A program made the translations under genes and the position numbers. From assembly GCA_900545825.1 (NCBI GenBank), contig URAS01000010.1:40913-104912 (forward strand): DNA of 64,000 nt, read 5' to 3'. Below are positions 15,364 through 24,028 of the stretch, in pieces (positions within the stretch are counted from its first letter, which is position 1; each line of letters starts with the position of its first letter). The notes beneath the pieces were generated by a model, which was not told the origin of the DNA, did not search any database, and was given only the letters and a program-made list of their open reading frames with translations. This DNA is from an uncultured Actinomyces sp. (GTDB lineage Bacteria; Actinomycetota; Actinomycetes; Actinomycetales; Actinomycetaceae).

Positions 15364-17085
15364 TTAGCGCATCGGGGTGATGTCGTCGGCCTCGAGGCGG
15401 CGGGCGCAGGCGTCGGGCTCGGACGGGATCGATTCGGCGGCCTCCTGCGCCTCGCAGCGCTGGGTGTAGATGTCGATCTCGTGGGCGAGGGCGTCCTCGT
15501 CCCAGCCGAGCAGGGGCGCCATGATCGCCGCGACGGCGTCGGCGGCGCCGAGGCCGCGGTCGGTGAATTCGTAGTTCGCGCGCGTCCGGTTCATCATGAC
15601 GTCCTCGAGGTGGAGGGCGCCCTCGTGGGTGACGGCGAACGCGATTTCGGCGCCGATGTAGGGCTCGAGGCCGGGGATCGGCTGGGCCAGCTGGGGGTCG
15701 TCGGCGATGAGGTCGGCCAGCGCCTCGACGTGGGTGCCGTAGCGGTGAAGCAGCCGGTCGACCTGCTCGGCATCGACCTGGAGCTTCTTCGACAGGTAGG
15801 GGACCCGGTTTTTCAACGCGTGGAATCCCTCGGCGCCCGCCAGCGGCGTGACATCGGTGACGCACGGGTGGCGCTCGGCGTCGCCGCGACCCAACGCGAA
15901 GTCAACGGCGTCGGCTGCCATCACGCGGTAGGTCGTCAGTTTGCCGCCGGCGATCGTGCTCATGCCCGGCGCGATCTCGGCGACCGTGTGTTCGCGCGAC
16001 ACTTTGGTCGACTGGGCGGACGAGCCGTCCTTCGCGACCGGCTTGAGGAGAGGCCGCAGGCCCGCGTAGACACCAATGATGTCCGACCTCGTCAGACGGT
16101 TCGCGAGGACGGCGTTCGCGTGGTCGAGGATGTAGTCGATGTCGGCGGCGTCGGCGACGGGGTGGCGCAGGTCTTCGGTGTATTCGGTGTCGGTCGTGCC
16201 GATCACCCAGTAGCGCTCCCACGGAATGATGAACAGCACCGACTTCTCGGTGCGGAGGAACAGGCCTGTCGTCCCGTCGATCCGGTCCTTCGGGACGACG
16301 ATGTGGATACCCTTCGAGGCGAGGACCTTGAGGCCGCCCTCGACGCCGACGAGGTTTTGGACCTTCTCGGTCCACACGCCGGCCGCCGCGATGACGTGGC
16401 GGGCATAAATGTCGTGGATCTCGCCGGTCTCGAGGTCCTCGACGCGGGCGCCGATGACGCGTTCACCGTCCTTCAAGATCTCGGTGGCCTGCGCGCGCGA
16501 CGCCGCCATGCCGCCGGCGGCGACGGCCGAGCGGACGAGCGTGACGACGAGGCGGGCGTCGTCGACGCGGGCATCATAGAAGCGGATTGCCCCGATGACC
16601 TGGTCGGCCTTGATGTCGGGGAAGACCTCGAGGGTCTTGCGCTTTGACAGGTGCTTCTGGATCGGCACCGAGCCGCGGTGAGCGAACTGGGCCATCGCGT
16701 CGTACATGCCGACGCCGATCGCCGAATACGACCGCTCGATCACCGGGGTCTTTAACGGCCACAAGAACGGCTGGGCCGACACGAGGTGGGGTGCCGTCGT
16801 CTCGAGCAAGAGGCCGCGTTCGCGCAAGGCCTCGGCAACGAGGACGAAGTCCAGCTGGTAGAGGTAGCGCAGGCCACCGTGGACCAGCTTCGACGAGCGC
16901 GAGGACGTGCCCGACGCCCAGTCTTGGGCCTCGATGATGCCGGTGGACAGGCCGCGCGAGGCCGCGTCGAAGGCGATGCCGGCGCCGGTGACGCCGCCGC
17001 CGATGACGAGGATGTCGAGCGGCGATTCGGCCATGGCGGCCAGGTCGCGGGTTCGCTGCTCGGCGTTGAGTGCGGGATAAGTCAT
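15364..17085 (-). CDS. glpD: Aerobic glycerol-3-phosphate dehydrogenase
   Basis: A 573-residue FAD enzyme. The dinucleotide loop VIGGGVTGAGIAFDAASRG lies at residues 27-45, followed by TSSRSSKLVHGGLRYL, the GlpD/DAO signature. IPWERYWVIGTTDTEY and the C-terminal GlpD domain (about 430-550) are present. It oxidises glycerol 3-phosphate to dihydroxyacetone phosphate at the membrane and passes electrons to quinones. It starts at ATG with GGAGG nine bases upstream. glpF and glpK sit 37 kb away, so the pathway is split. The neighbouring SorC-type regulator and the shared motif at 17179-17192 suggest local control. Confidence 0.94.
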   Translation of the reverse strand: MTYPALNAEQRTRDLAAMAESPLDILVIGGGVTGAGIAFDAASRGLSTGIIEAQDWASGTSSRSSKLVHGGLRYLYQLDFVLVAEALRERGLLLETTAPHLVSAQPFLWPLKTPVIERSYSAIGVGMYDAMAQFAHRGSVPIQKHLSKRKTLEVFPDIKADQVIGAIRFYDARVDDARLVVTLVRSAVAAGGMAASRAQATEILKDGERVIGARVEDLETGEIHDIYARHVIAAAGVWTEKVQNLVGVEGGLKVLASKGIHIVVPKDRIDGTTGLFLRTEKSVLFIIPWERYWVIGTTDTEYTEDLRHPVADAADIDYILDHANAVLANRLTRSDIIGVYAGLRPLLKPVAKDGSSAQSTKVSREHTVAEIAPGMSTIAGGKLTTYRVMAADAVDFALGRGDAERHPCVTDVTPLAGAEGFHALKNRVPYLSKKLQVDAEQVDRLLHRYGTHVEALADLIADDPQLAQPIPGLEPYIGAEIAFAVTHEGALHLEDVMMNRTRANYEFTDRGLGAADAVAAIMAPLLGWDEDALAHEIDIYTQRCEAQEAAESIPSEPDACARRLEADDITPMR

Positions 17086-17178
17086 GAGTCAGTACCTCCT
17101 GTGGAACTGACCCCATCGTGCCGCGGCGCCATAAAAATATCTATGTGTTGGTTATGTTTTCAGAGGTAAGGCGAACCA

Positions 17179-17192
17179 ATGCACATATGAAC
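17179..17192 (+). promoter_or_regulatory. Candidate operator between glpD and the SorC-type regulator
   Basis: ATGCACATATGAAC lies in the 111-base gap upstream of glpD. A related sequence occurs on the other side of the regulator gene at 18288-18301, where the minus strand reads ATGCACATCTGTTC (11 of 14 identical). Matching sites at both ends of a regulator gene suggest that the regulator binds them. Confidence 0.35.
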
Positions 17193-17196
17193 GACC

Positions 17197-18174
17197 CTAA
17201 GTTTCCGAAACCGCCTTGTCGTCCTCGAGGAGCGCCTGGGCCGTCGCCTTGTCGGTGACCAGCGTGTTGATGTAGCGCCCGGCGATCGCGGCGCGCAGGG
17301 CGGCGACCTTCTTCTCGCCCCAGGCCACCCCGATGACGCACGGCAGGTCCCGCAGGCGGGCCGGGTCGAGGGCGATCATCCGGTCGCACAGCGACGTGTG
17401 GATGTGGTTGCCCTGGGCGTCGAAGTGGTGGCCGCAGATGTGGCCGACGGCGCCCTTCGCGCGGATCGCCTTGGCCATCTCGTCGTCGATGTAGGGCTGG
17501 AGGATCGGCCCGCCGACCCCGGAATCGTCGACGGCGCCGACGCCGACGAGGGCGATGTCGGCGCGCGCGGCCAGCTGGAGGGCGGCGGCAACCTGCGGTT
17601 CATGGCGCATGGCGCGGGCCAGCGACGCCGACTCGAGCATGAGGGGGACCGGCATGTTCGCGTAGTCGGCGCCCACCCGGTCGGCCAGCATGCGGCACAC
17701 GCGCGGCGAGTCCTCGACGACGAGGCCGTTGCCGACGGAGCCGATCATCTGGGCGATGCACGAGCCGGCCCAGTGGCGCGGCTCCATGCATTTGACCGCG
17801 GCTGCGATCGAGCGTCCGTTCGACAGGGCGATGATCGTCCCCGGCCGGCCGAGGGAGGCGAGGAGGTCGGCGGCCTCGCCCCCGATGACGGTCGCGGGGT
17901 CGTCGCTGGGCTCGACCTCGCTGACGCGCGCGTGGAGCAGGCCGAAACGGTTGACGAGCTGGTCTTCCAAGTCGATGAGCCGCTGGAGGGGGTGCGAGAT
18001 TGTGATCGTCACGATCCCGCGTTCGCGCGCCTCGGTGAGCAGGCGCGAAATCGTCGGGCGCGAATACCCGACCTCGCGGGCAATCGCTGCCTGGTTGAGA
18101 CCGTCCTCGTAATAGAGCTGGGACACGCGCAGTAGGAGGTGAACGTGAGCGCGGTCCGGGTGGTGACCCTGCAT
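17197..18174 (-). CDS. SorC/DeoR-type sugar-binding transcriptional regulator
   Basis: A 325-residue regulator. An N-terminal helix-turn-helix (about residues 17-45, LNQAAIAREVGYSRPTISRLL) is followed by a SorC-type effector domain (about 60-320) of the ISOCOT fold, with GTIIALSNGRSIAAAV and the conserved GVAWGEKK region near the C-terminus. The family senses phosphorylated sugars or polyols. It is divergent from the sugar-acid operon at 18.4-23.9 kb and lies upstream of glpD, so either or both may be its targets. A GGGGGAG ribosome site precedes the ATG. Confidence 0.87.
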   Translation of the reverse strand: MQGHHPDRAHVHLLLRVSQLYYEDGLNQAAIAREVGYSRPTISRLLTEARERGIVTITISHPLQRLIDLEDQLVNRFGLLHARVSEVEPSDDPATVIGGEAADLLASLGRPGTIIALSNGRSIAAAVKCMEPRHWAGSCIAQMIGSVGNGLVVEDSPRVCRMLADRVGADYANMPVPLMLESASLARAMRHEPQVAAALQLAARADIALVGVGAVDDSGVGGPILQPYIDDEMAKAIRAKGAVGHICGHHFDAQGNHIHTSLCDRMIALDPARLRDLPCVIGVAWGEKKVAALRAAIAGRYINTLVTDKATAQALLEDDKAVSET

Positions 18175-18287
18175 GGCTCCCCCTTTGGAGTGAACGTCTG
18201 TGCGTCAGACTATCACGAGTGCTGGACTCTTGTTAAGGGCAAAACGCGCTGAAGTGCGCTACTGCTGCGATTCTGCGATCTGGGGAT

Positions 18288-18301
18288 GAACAGATGTGCA
18301 T
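18288..18301 (-). promoter_or_regulatory. Candidate operator in the regulator/sugar-acid operon gap
   Basis: On the minus strand it reads ATGCACATCTGTTC and matches the site at 17179-17192 at 11 of 14 positions. It lies about 80 bases upstream of the phosphotriesterase-like gene and just before a CTTGCG sequence that could serve as a -35 element. Confidence 0.35.
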
Positions 18302-18382
18302 GACACGGAGCTTGCGTAGGTGTACAACTAGGAATGTCCAATCGGGCAGGGAGCCCGATTCTTTCAAGGAGGAATGGCTGAT

Positions 18383-19372
18383 ATGGGCAAGGTTCGCACG
18401 ATCAACGGTGACATCGACGCTTCGGAACTGGGTGTCGTCAACGCACACGATCACCTCATCCGCACGGGTGCGGGCGAGGTCTACATCGACTCCGACCACC
18501 TGCTCGCCGACGTCGACAAGGCCGTCGAAGAGGCGACCTATTTCGCCGAGGCGTCGCTCAACTGGTCCGACAAGGGCGGCACGGTCGTCGACATGTGCCC
18601 CGCCAACTCCGGCCGCGACATGGACAAGCTCCGCGAGGTCGTCTCGCGCGTCCCCAACCTCAAGGTCATCGCGACGACCGGCTTCCACCGCGAGAAGGTC
18701 TACCTCGAAACCCGCAGCCACTGGGTCTCGCGCTACACGGTTGACCAGATCACCGACCTGTTGATCGCCGACATCGAAGAGGGCATCGACCGCCACGACT
18801 ACTCGGGCCCGATCGTCGAGCGCACCGACGCCAAGGCCGGCTGCATCAAAGTCGCCACCTCGTACGGCATGATCACCGACTTCGAGCGCAAGTGCATGGA
18901 AGCCTGCGCGAACGCCTCGATCGAGACGGGCGCCCCGATCAACACCCACACGACGTTCGGCACCTGCGGCCTCGCCCAAGCCGAGACCCTCATCAGCTTC
19001 GGCGTCCCGGCCGACCAGATCGCCATCGGCCACATCCAGCGCAACGCCGACGTGTGGTACCTCAAGCAGATCCTCGAGACCGGCGCCTACCTCGAGATCG
19101 ACGGGACGAACCGCATCAAGTACCAGCCCGACTCGAACCGCATCATGGAGCTGCGCGAGCTCGGCGAAATGGGCTACGGCAAGCGGATTCTGCTGGGCAC
19201 CGACTCGGGCAAGTCGTCCTACCAGAAGGCCTATGGTGCGACGACCGGCGTCGACTACAACCCGCGCGTCGACGGCCCGCGTATGCTCGACGAGGGCTTC
19301 GACCGCTCCTACGTCGAGGACCTGCTCATCAACAACGCCGCCACCTTCTTCCAGCTGCGGAAGGAGAAGTAA
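18383..19372 (+). CDS. Phosphotriesterase-family protein, probable sugar lactonase
   Basis: A 329-residue TIM-barrel metalloenzyme of the PTE (COG1735) group. All binuclear-metal ligands can be placed: H22 and H24 (AHDH), K156 as the bridging and probably carbamylated lysine, H189 (NTHTTFG), H217 (IGHIQRN) and D274 (LLGTDSG). Several characterised COG1735 members are lactonases acting on furanose lactones or their phosphates, not organophosphate esterases. As first gene of an operon of sugar-acid enzymes it may open a lactone, the step done by UlaG in classical ascorbate use. ATG 18383 was preferred to ATG 18374 because AAGGAGG ends only one base before the latter. Confidence 0.85.
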   Translation: MGKVRTINGDIDASELGVVNAHDHLIRTGAGEVYIDSDHLLADVDKAVEEATYFAEASLNWSDKGGTVVDMCPANSGRDMDKLREVVSRVPNLKVIATTGFHREKVYLETRSHWVSRYTVDQITDLLIADIEEGIDRHDYSGPIVERTDAKAGCIKVATSYGMITDFERKCMEACANASIETGAPINTHTTFGTCGLAQAETLISFGVPADQIAIGHIQRNADVWYLKQILETGAYLEIDGTNRIKYQPDSNRIMELRELGEMGYGKRILLGTDSGKSSYQKAYGATTGVDYNPRVDGPRMLDEGFDRSYVEDLLINNAATFFQLRKEK

Positions 19373-19375
19373 GCG

Positions 19376-20029
19376 ATGCGTCCCAGGCTGCAAGTCGCCC
19401 TCGACACGCTGGACATGCCGGGCACGCTCGGCCCGCTGGCGCGCTGCGTCGACGACATCGACGTCATTGAGTGCGGCACGGTGCTGCTGCTGGCCGAGGG
19501 CCTGCGCGCCGTCCGCGAAATTCGGGCGCTGTACCCGGACAAGACGATCCTCGCCGACGTCCGCATCGCCGAGGCCGGCGCTAAGCTGTCGCGCCTGTGC
19601 TTCGAGGCCGGCGCCGACTGGGTCAGCGTCGTCGCGGGTGCGTCGATGACGACGGTCGAGCAGGTCGTCAAGGTCGCCGACGAGTTCGGCGGCGAAGTCC
19701 AGATCGAACTGGGCGAGACCTACGACGCCGAGCAGGCGCGCCAGTGGAAGAAGCTGGGCGCCAAGCACGTCATCGTCCACCGCTCGCGTGACGCCGAGGC
19801 CGCGGGCACGCTCGCCTGGCATCCCGAGGACGTCGCGCGGGTCCACGAACTCGCCGACATGGGCTTCACGGTCACCGTCACCGGCGGAATCAAGCCGAAC
19901 GAGCTGAGCACCTTCGCCGGCGCCCCCGTCGGGGTCGTCATTGCCGGTCGCGCGATTGTCGCGGCCGACGACCCGAAGGCCGCCGCCCGCGAGCTCCAGG
20001 CCGCGATCAGCGAGGTGTGGGGTGACTAA
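19376..20029 (+). CDS. ulaD: 3-keto-L-gulonate-6-phosphate decarboxylase-like protein (UlaD/OMPDC superfamily)
   Basis: A 217-residue barrel closely resembling UlaD/SgbH throughout (VDDIDVIECGT, AGADWVSVVAGAS, GFTVTVTGGI, VVIAGRAI). UlaD decarboxylates 3-keto-L-gulonate 6-phosphate to L-xylulose 5-phosphate. Two catalytic positions differ: the E. coli D62-x-K64-x-x-D67 set appears here as D61, R63 and E66 (ADVRIAEAG), while H135 and R138 (VHRSRD), which direct protonation, are kept. Both changes are conservative, but they hit the residues that hold the enediolate, so the substrate or reaction may be altered. It lies 3 bases after the lactonase gene and overlaps the next by 8 bases. Confidence 0.8.
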   Translation: MRPRLQVALDTLDMPGTLGPLARCVDDIDVIECGTVLLLAEGLRAVREIRALYPDKTILADVRIAEAGAKLSRLCFEAGADWVSVVAGASMTTVEQVVKVADEFGGEVQIELGETYDAEQARQWKKLGAKHVIVHRSRDAEAAGTLAWHPEDVARVHELADMGFTVTVTGGIKPNELSTFAGAPVGVVIAGRAIVAADDPKAAARELQAAISEVWGD

Positions 20030-20912
20030 GCAGGCCCAGAACCCGGCGGGTGTCATCTCGCTGGGGATCTACGAGAAGGCCCTGCGGTGGAACGGCGACT
20101 GGCGAAGCTTCTTCGACCAGGCAAAAGAAGCTGGGTTTGACTTCGTCGACATCTCGGTCGACGAGACGCCCGAGCGGGCGGCGCGGCTCGACTGGAGTGT
20201 CGAGGAATGCCGCGCCGTCCGCCAGGCGGCCCAGGAGGCGGGCGTCCTCATCGGCGGGATCTGCCTGTCGCTTCACCGCAAGGTGATGCCGGGATCTGCC
20301 GATCCGGCGATCCGTGCCCAGGCCGCCGAGGTCTACCGCAAGGGCATCGACCTCGCCGCGAACCTCGGCGTCAGCGTCGTCCAGGTGGCGGGCTACTACG
20401 CCTACTACGAGGACGATGACCCTCTCGCTCGCGACCGCTACATTGCCGTGTTGCGTGACGCCCTCCCGTACGCCGCGATGCGGGGCGTCATCTTGGGGAT
20501 CGAGAACGTTGACGGACACGACATCGCCTCGATTCCCGACGCGATGGCGATCCTTGACGAATGCCCGAGCGCCTGGCTGCAGGTCTACCCGGACGTCGGC
20601 AACATCGCCGAGCACGGCGGCGACGCGACTGCCGAGCTGGCCGCGGGCGAGAACCACATGGTGGCCATCCATGTCAAGGACGTGCTGCCGGGGCAGCCGC
20701 GGAGGATCCCGCTGGGCGAGGGGTGCGCCGACTTTGCCGGCGCGTTCGCCGAGCTTGCCCGCCAACGTTGGAGCGGGCGCATGATGATTGAAATGTGGAA
20801 CGACGAGGCGCCAGAATCGGCCCAGATTTGCGCCGCAGCGCGCCGCACGGTTGAGACGTGGCTTGGCAACGCCGGCTTCGCCGTTACCGGGTCCAAGGAA
20901 GGAACCAGGTAA
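20022..20912 (+). CDS. ulaE: L-ribulose/L-xylulose-5-phosphate 3-epimerase (UlaE-like)
   Basis: A 296-residue xylose-isomerase-like TIM barrel. The expected metal and catalytic residues are present: E161 (GIENVDGHD), D191 (YPDVGN), H217 (IHVKD) and E257 (MIEMWN). LSLGIYEKAL at the start is typical of UlaE/SgbU. The predicted reaction is L-xylulose 5-phosphate to L-ribulose 5-phosphate. GTG 20022 overlaps the decarboxylase stop and is preceded by a GAGGTGTGGG stretch; the longer frame from 19941 lies inside the previous gene. Confidence 0.87.
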   Translation: MTKQAQNPAGVISLGIYEKALRWNGDWRSFFDQAKEAGFDFVDISVDETPERAARLDWSVEECRAVRQAAQEAGVLIGGICLSLHRKVMPGSADPAIRAQAAEVYRKGIDLAANLGVSVVQVAGYYAYYEDDDPLARDRYIAVLRDALPYAAMRGVILGIENVDGHDIASIPDAMAILDECPSAWLQVYPDVGNIAEHGGDATAELAAGENHMVAIHVKDVLPGQPRRIPLGEGCADFAGAFAELARQRWSGRMMIEMWNDEAPESAQICAAARRTVETWLGNAGFAVTGSKEGTR

Positions 20913-21581
20913 ATGCTCGAACAAATGAAGGAAGAGGTCTGCGAAGGCAACCTCGCTCTTGCGCGTCACCACCTCGTGGCGTGGACCGGCGGCAACCTGT
21001 CGGCCATTGACCGCGAGAAAGGTGTCATCGTCATCAAGCCGTCGGGAATGCTCTACGACGATATGAAGCCTGCCGACATGGTCGTCGTCGACCTCGACGG
21101 CAAGGTCGTCGAGGGTGACCACGGGCCCAGCTCGGACACCCTGTCGCACCTGCAGATTTACAAGGGTCGCGAGGACGTCGGCTCCGTTATTCACACCCAC
21201 TCGACGTTTGCGACGGCGTTTGCCGCACTGGGCCGCGAAATCCCGTGCTGCCTGACGGCCGTGGCCGACGAGTTCGGGGGCCCGGTTCCGTGTGGCGGCT
21301 ACGCCCGCATCGGCACCGACGAGATCGGCAAGGAACTGCTCGCCAACATCGGGCACTCCCCGGCGATCCTTATGCGCCAGCACGGCGTGTTCACGATCGG
21401 CCCGACGATCACCAAGGCCCTCCAGGCCGCCGTCATGGTCGAGGACATCGCGAAGACCGTGGCGATCGCGTCGCTCATGGGGCAGGTCGAGGAGCTGCCG
21501 CAAGACGAAATCGCCAGCAACTATGACAGGTATTCGAACCGTTACGGAACCATGCACGCATCGCAGGGGGTGCAGCAATGA
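20913..21581 (+). CDS. araD: L-ribulose-5-phosphate 4-epimerase (class II aldolase/adducin family)
   Basis: A 222-residue protein with the AraD/UlaF features: GGNLSAID and PSGMLYDDM (phosphate binding), the zinc pair in HTHSTFATAFAALG and a third histidine in MRQHGVFTIG. It converts L-ribulose 5-phosphate to D-xylulose 5-phosphate, which enters the pentose phosphate pathway. The ATG follows the upstream TAA directly. The AAGGAAGG ribosome site lies inside the previous gene. In this operon it corresponds to UlaF rather than to arabinose AraD, since no araA or araB is nearby. Confidence 0.9.
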   Translation: MLEQMKEEVCEGNLALARHHLVAWTGGNLSAIDREKGVIVIKPSGMLYDDMKPADMVVVDLDGKVVEGDHGPSSDTLSHLQIYKGREDVGSVIHTHSTFATAFAALGREIPCCLTAVADEFGGPVPCGGYARIGTDEIGKELLANIGHSPAILMRQHGVFTIGPTITKALQAAVMVEDIAKTVAIASLMGQVEELPQDEIASNYDRYSNRYGTMHASQGVQQ

Positions 21582-22531
21582 CAACTTTTGATTTGACGAC
21601 GATTGGCGAGGGCCAGATCCGTTTGACGTCGCATCGTGGCGACCGTTTGGGGAACGCCCGTGAACTGCGGATGTCGGCGGCTTGCTCCGAGGCGAATGTC
21701 TCGGGACTGCTTGCCCAGCTGGGTCGCCAGTGCTCGTGGGCCACGATTCTGGCCCGCGGGCCGCTGGCCAAGCGCATCCTCTCGGAATACCGCTCGGCGG
21801 GTGTCGACCTGTCGAACGTTGTCCGTGTCGACGAGGGCCGGGTTGCCCTCTACTTCATGGAGCCGGGCGAATACCCGATGCCCGCGCGTGTCACCTACGA
21901 CCGCGAGCACACGCCGTTCCGCGAGATGAGGATCGACCAGTTCAACTGGGAGTCGATGCTCGACACCAAGCTCGTCTTCGTTACGGGCATCACGGCGGCG
22001 CTCACCGAGAACACCGCCAAGGTCCTCACCTACTTCGTCGACCAGGCCGCCGAGCGCGGCATCAAGGTCATCCTCGACGTTAACTACCGCTCGATGCTGT
22101 GGGGCCCCGAGGACGCCCACCGCGTCCTCGACCCGATCGCGCGCAAGGCCTCCGTCGTCTTCTCGTCGCGCAAGGACACGGGCATCGTGTGGGGGATCGA
22201 GGGCAAGGGCGCCGAGGTCTCGCGCAAGCTGCGCGAGGAACTGGGCGTCGACTATGTTGTCTCGACCGATCAGATCGCGGGCGTCTACATGTCCGGGTTC
22301 GACACGGGCGAGCGTGAATTCCCCGTTCAGCAGGTCCCGGTCGTCGACCGTCCGGGTGCCGGTGACTCCTTCGTCGGAGGCACCATCCACGGTTATCTGC
22401 AGGGCGACATTGCCGCCGGCGTCCTCTACGGGCAGCGCACGAGCGCGTACGCGTTGACGCACCACGGCGACCTTACCTATTTCTCTCCGCAGGAACTCGA
22501 TATCCCTGTCACTACCGACATCGTGCGCTGA
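21578..22531 (+). CDS. PfkB-family sugar (keto-acid) kinase
   Basis: A 317-residue ribokinase-fold kinase. The C-terminal motif DRPGAGDSFVGGTIHG carries the catalytic aspartate and anion hole, and the N-terminal part has the substrate-side glycine loop. Overall it resembles 2-keto-3-deoxygluconate kinases. In this operon it could phosphorylate the imported sugar acid, for example 3-keto-L-gulonate, before decarboxylation. The operon has no PTS genes, so a soluble kinase is needed if the decarboxylase uses a phosphorylated substrate. It overlaps the epimerase gene by ATGA. Confidence 0.82.
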   Translation: MTTFDLTTIGEGQIRLTSHRGDRLGNARELRMSAACSEANVSGLLAQLGRQCSWATILARGPLAKRILSEYRSAGVDLSNVVRVDEGRVALYFMEPGEYPMPARVTYDREHTPFREMRIDQFNWESMLDTKLVFVTGITAALTENTAKVLTYFVDQAAERGIKVILDVNYRSMLWGPEDAHRVLDPIARKASVVFSSRKDTGIVWGIEGKGAEVSRKLREELGVDYVVSTDQIAGVYMSGFDTGEREFPVQQVPVVDRPGAGDSFVGGTIHGYLQGDIAAGVLYGQRTSAYALTHHGDLTYFSPQELDIPVTTDIVR

Positions 22532-22579
22532 CGCACGCCATGTCCCCATCCACTCATCGTTGAGTGAGGAGTTTTTCTT

Positions 22580-23944
22580 ATGAGTGATCAACCCACACGG
22601 CTGACCGCGATGCAACAAATCGACTCGAGGCAACACCTGACGGGTCACCAGAAATCGGTCATTTGGCTGGCTGTTTTGGGTAACGTGTCGGAGTTCTTTG
22701 ACATGTTCCTTATCGGCTTCGCGGTCTCGCTGCTCACCAAGCCGTGGCACCTGACGGGCTTCGAAACCGGCACGATCCTGGCCTGCTCGGGCCTGGGCAC
22801 CGTCATTGGCGCGATTTTGTGGGGCCGCATGGCCGACAAGTATGGCCGCAAGCACGCGTTCACCTGGTGCATTCTGCTGTTCGTCGTCTTCACAGGCGTG
22901 TCCGTGTTTACCCCGAACCGCGCCTGGGCGCTGCTGGCGATCCTTCGTATTCTCGTGGGCGCCGGCGTCGGCGGCCTCAACATCACGTCGATTCCCTACG
23001 TCCAGGAATTCGTTCCGGCCTCGAAGCGTGGCTTCCTCTCCGGCCTCGCCTCGGTGTTCATCCCCGCCGGCCTGTTCCTTGGCGCGATGGCGCAGCGCTT
23101 CCTCGGCGACATCATCGGCTGGCGCGGCCTCATCGCCCTGGGCGTCATCCCCGTCCTCCTGCTCTTCTGGCTGCGCGCCGTCCCCGAGTCGCCGCGCTAC
23201 CTCCAGGCGCAGGGCCGCACGAAGGAAGCCCGCGAGGCCCTGGCCTGGGCCCTCGAAATCCCCGAGTCCGAGCTGGGCGAACTGCCCCCGCTGCCCGAGG
23301 ACACGAAGCCGCAGGCCTACTCGGTGATCTTCAAGAAGTACCCGAAGGCGCTCGCGGTCGTCACGCTCGGCTCGTTCAGCTTCATCCTTGGCTCGTTCAC
23401 CGTCCAGTCGTGGGGCCAGACGCTGCTGAAGGATGCCTACGGCTTCGACGCCGCGTTCGTCGGCACCCTGTTCATGCTGGTCTCGCTCGGCGACCTTCTG
23501 GGCCGCCTGGGCTCGGCGTGGGTCGCCGACCGCATCGGCCGCCGCTTCACCATGCTGATCTTCGGTATCCTCGGCGGCATCGGCGCGCTCATCGCGGCGT
23601 TTGCCACGTCGGGTGATTCGGGCTGGATGTTCTTCATCGGCATCCTCATCGTCATGACGTTCGGTGACGGCGCCTTCGGTATCCTCAACGCCTTCGGCGC
23701 CGAGCAGTTCCCGAACGAGGCCCGCTCCTCCGGCCTCGGCCTGGGCTACGGCATCGGCGCGACCGCGAAGATCATCGGCCCCGCCATCATGGGCGCGATG
23801 ATCGGCGGCGGCTACGTCGCCCAGAACGTCTCGCTCGAGGCCGTCCGCCCCGCGTTCTTGCTGTTCGCGATCCTCCTGTTCATCGGTGGCATCATCTACA
23901 TGTTCGCCACCGAGACGCGCGGTCGCTCGCTTGACGAAATCTAA
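22580..23944 (+). CDS. MFS sugar or sugar-acid transporter
   Basis: A 454-residue, twelve-helix carrier. It has GRMADKYGRKHAF (motif A), PESPRYLQAQGR after helix 6 and WVADRIGRRF in the second half, which places it in the sugar-porter/organic-acid symporter part of the MFS. It follows the kinase by 48 bases, and the gap holds GGAG before the ATG. As the only transporter of the operon it probably imports the unphosphorylated substrate and takes the place of the UlaABC phosphotransferase of the classical ascorbate route. The exact substrate cannot be read from sequence. Confidence 0.86.
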   Translation: MSDQPTRLTAMQQIDSRQHLTGHQKSVIWLAVLGNVSEFFDMFLIGFAVSLLTKPWHLTGFETGTILACSGLGTVIGAILWGRMADKYGRKHAFTWCILLFVVFTGVSVFTPNRAWALLAILRILVGAGVGGLNITSIPYVQEFVPASKRGFLSGLASVFIPAGLFLGAMAQRFLGDIIGWRGLIALGVIPVLLLFWLRAVPESPRYLQAQGRTKEAREALAWALEIPESELGELPPLPEDTKPQAYSVIFKKYPKALAVVTLGSFSFILGSFTVQSWGQTLLKDAYGFDAAFVGTLFMLVSLGDLLGRLGSAWVADRIGRRFTMLIFGILGGIGALIAAFATSGDSGWMFFIGILIVMTFGDGAFGILNAFGAEQFPNEARSSGLGLGYGIGATAKIIGPAIMGAMIGGGYVAQNVSLEAVRPAFLLFAILLFIGGIIYMFATETRGRSLDEI

Positions 23945-23965
23945 CCCCTCCGGGTGACGCGCACG

Positions 23966-23996
23966 CGCCGCAGGCGACTTCCGGTCGCCTGCGGCG
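23966..23996 (+). terminator. Terminator hairpin of the sugar-acid operon
   Basis: A perfect 13-bp stem (CGCCGCAGGCGAC with its complement) and a five-base loop, followed by TTCGCGTCTT. The T-tract is weak, as is common at high GC. Confidence 0.7.
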
Positions 23997-24028
23997 TTCG
24001 CGTCTTAGCGCCGTGGGCGCCCTCCCAG

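Noticed and set aside
18233..20056. 607-codon open frame antisense to the lactonase and UlaD-like genes
   Set aside because: It covers two genes and an operator region; composition is of shadow type.
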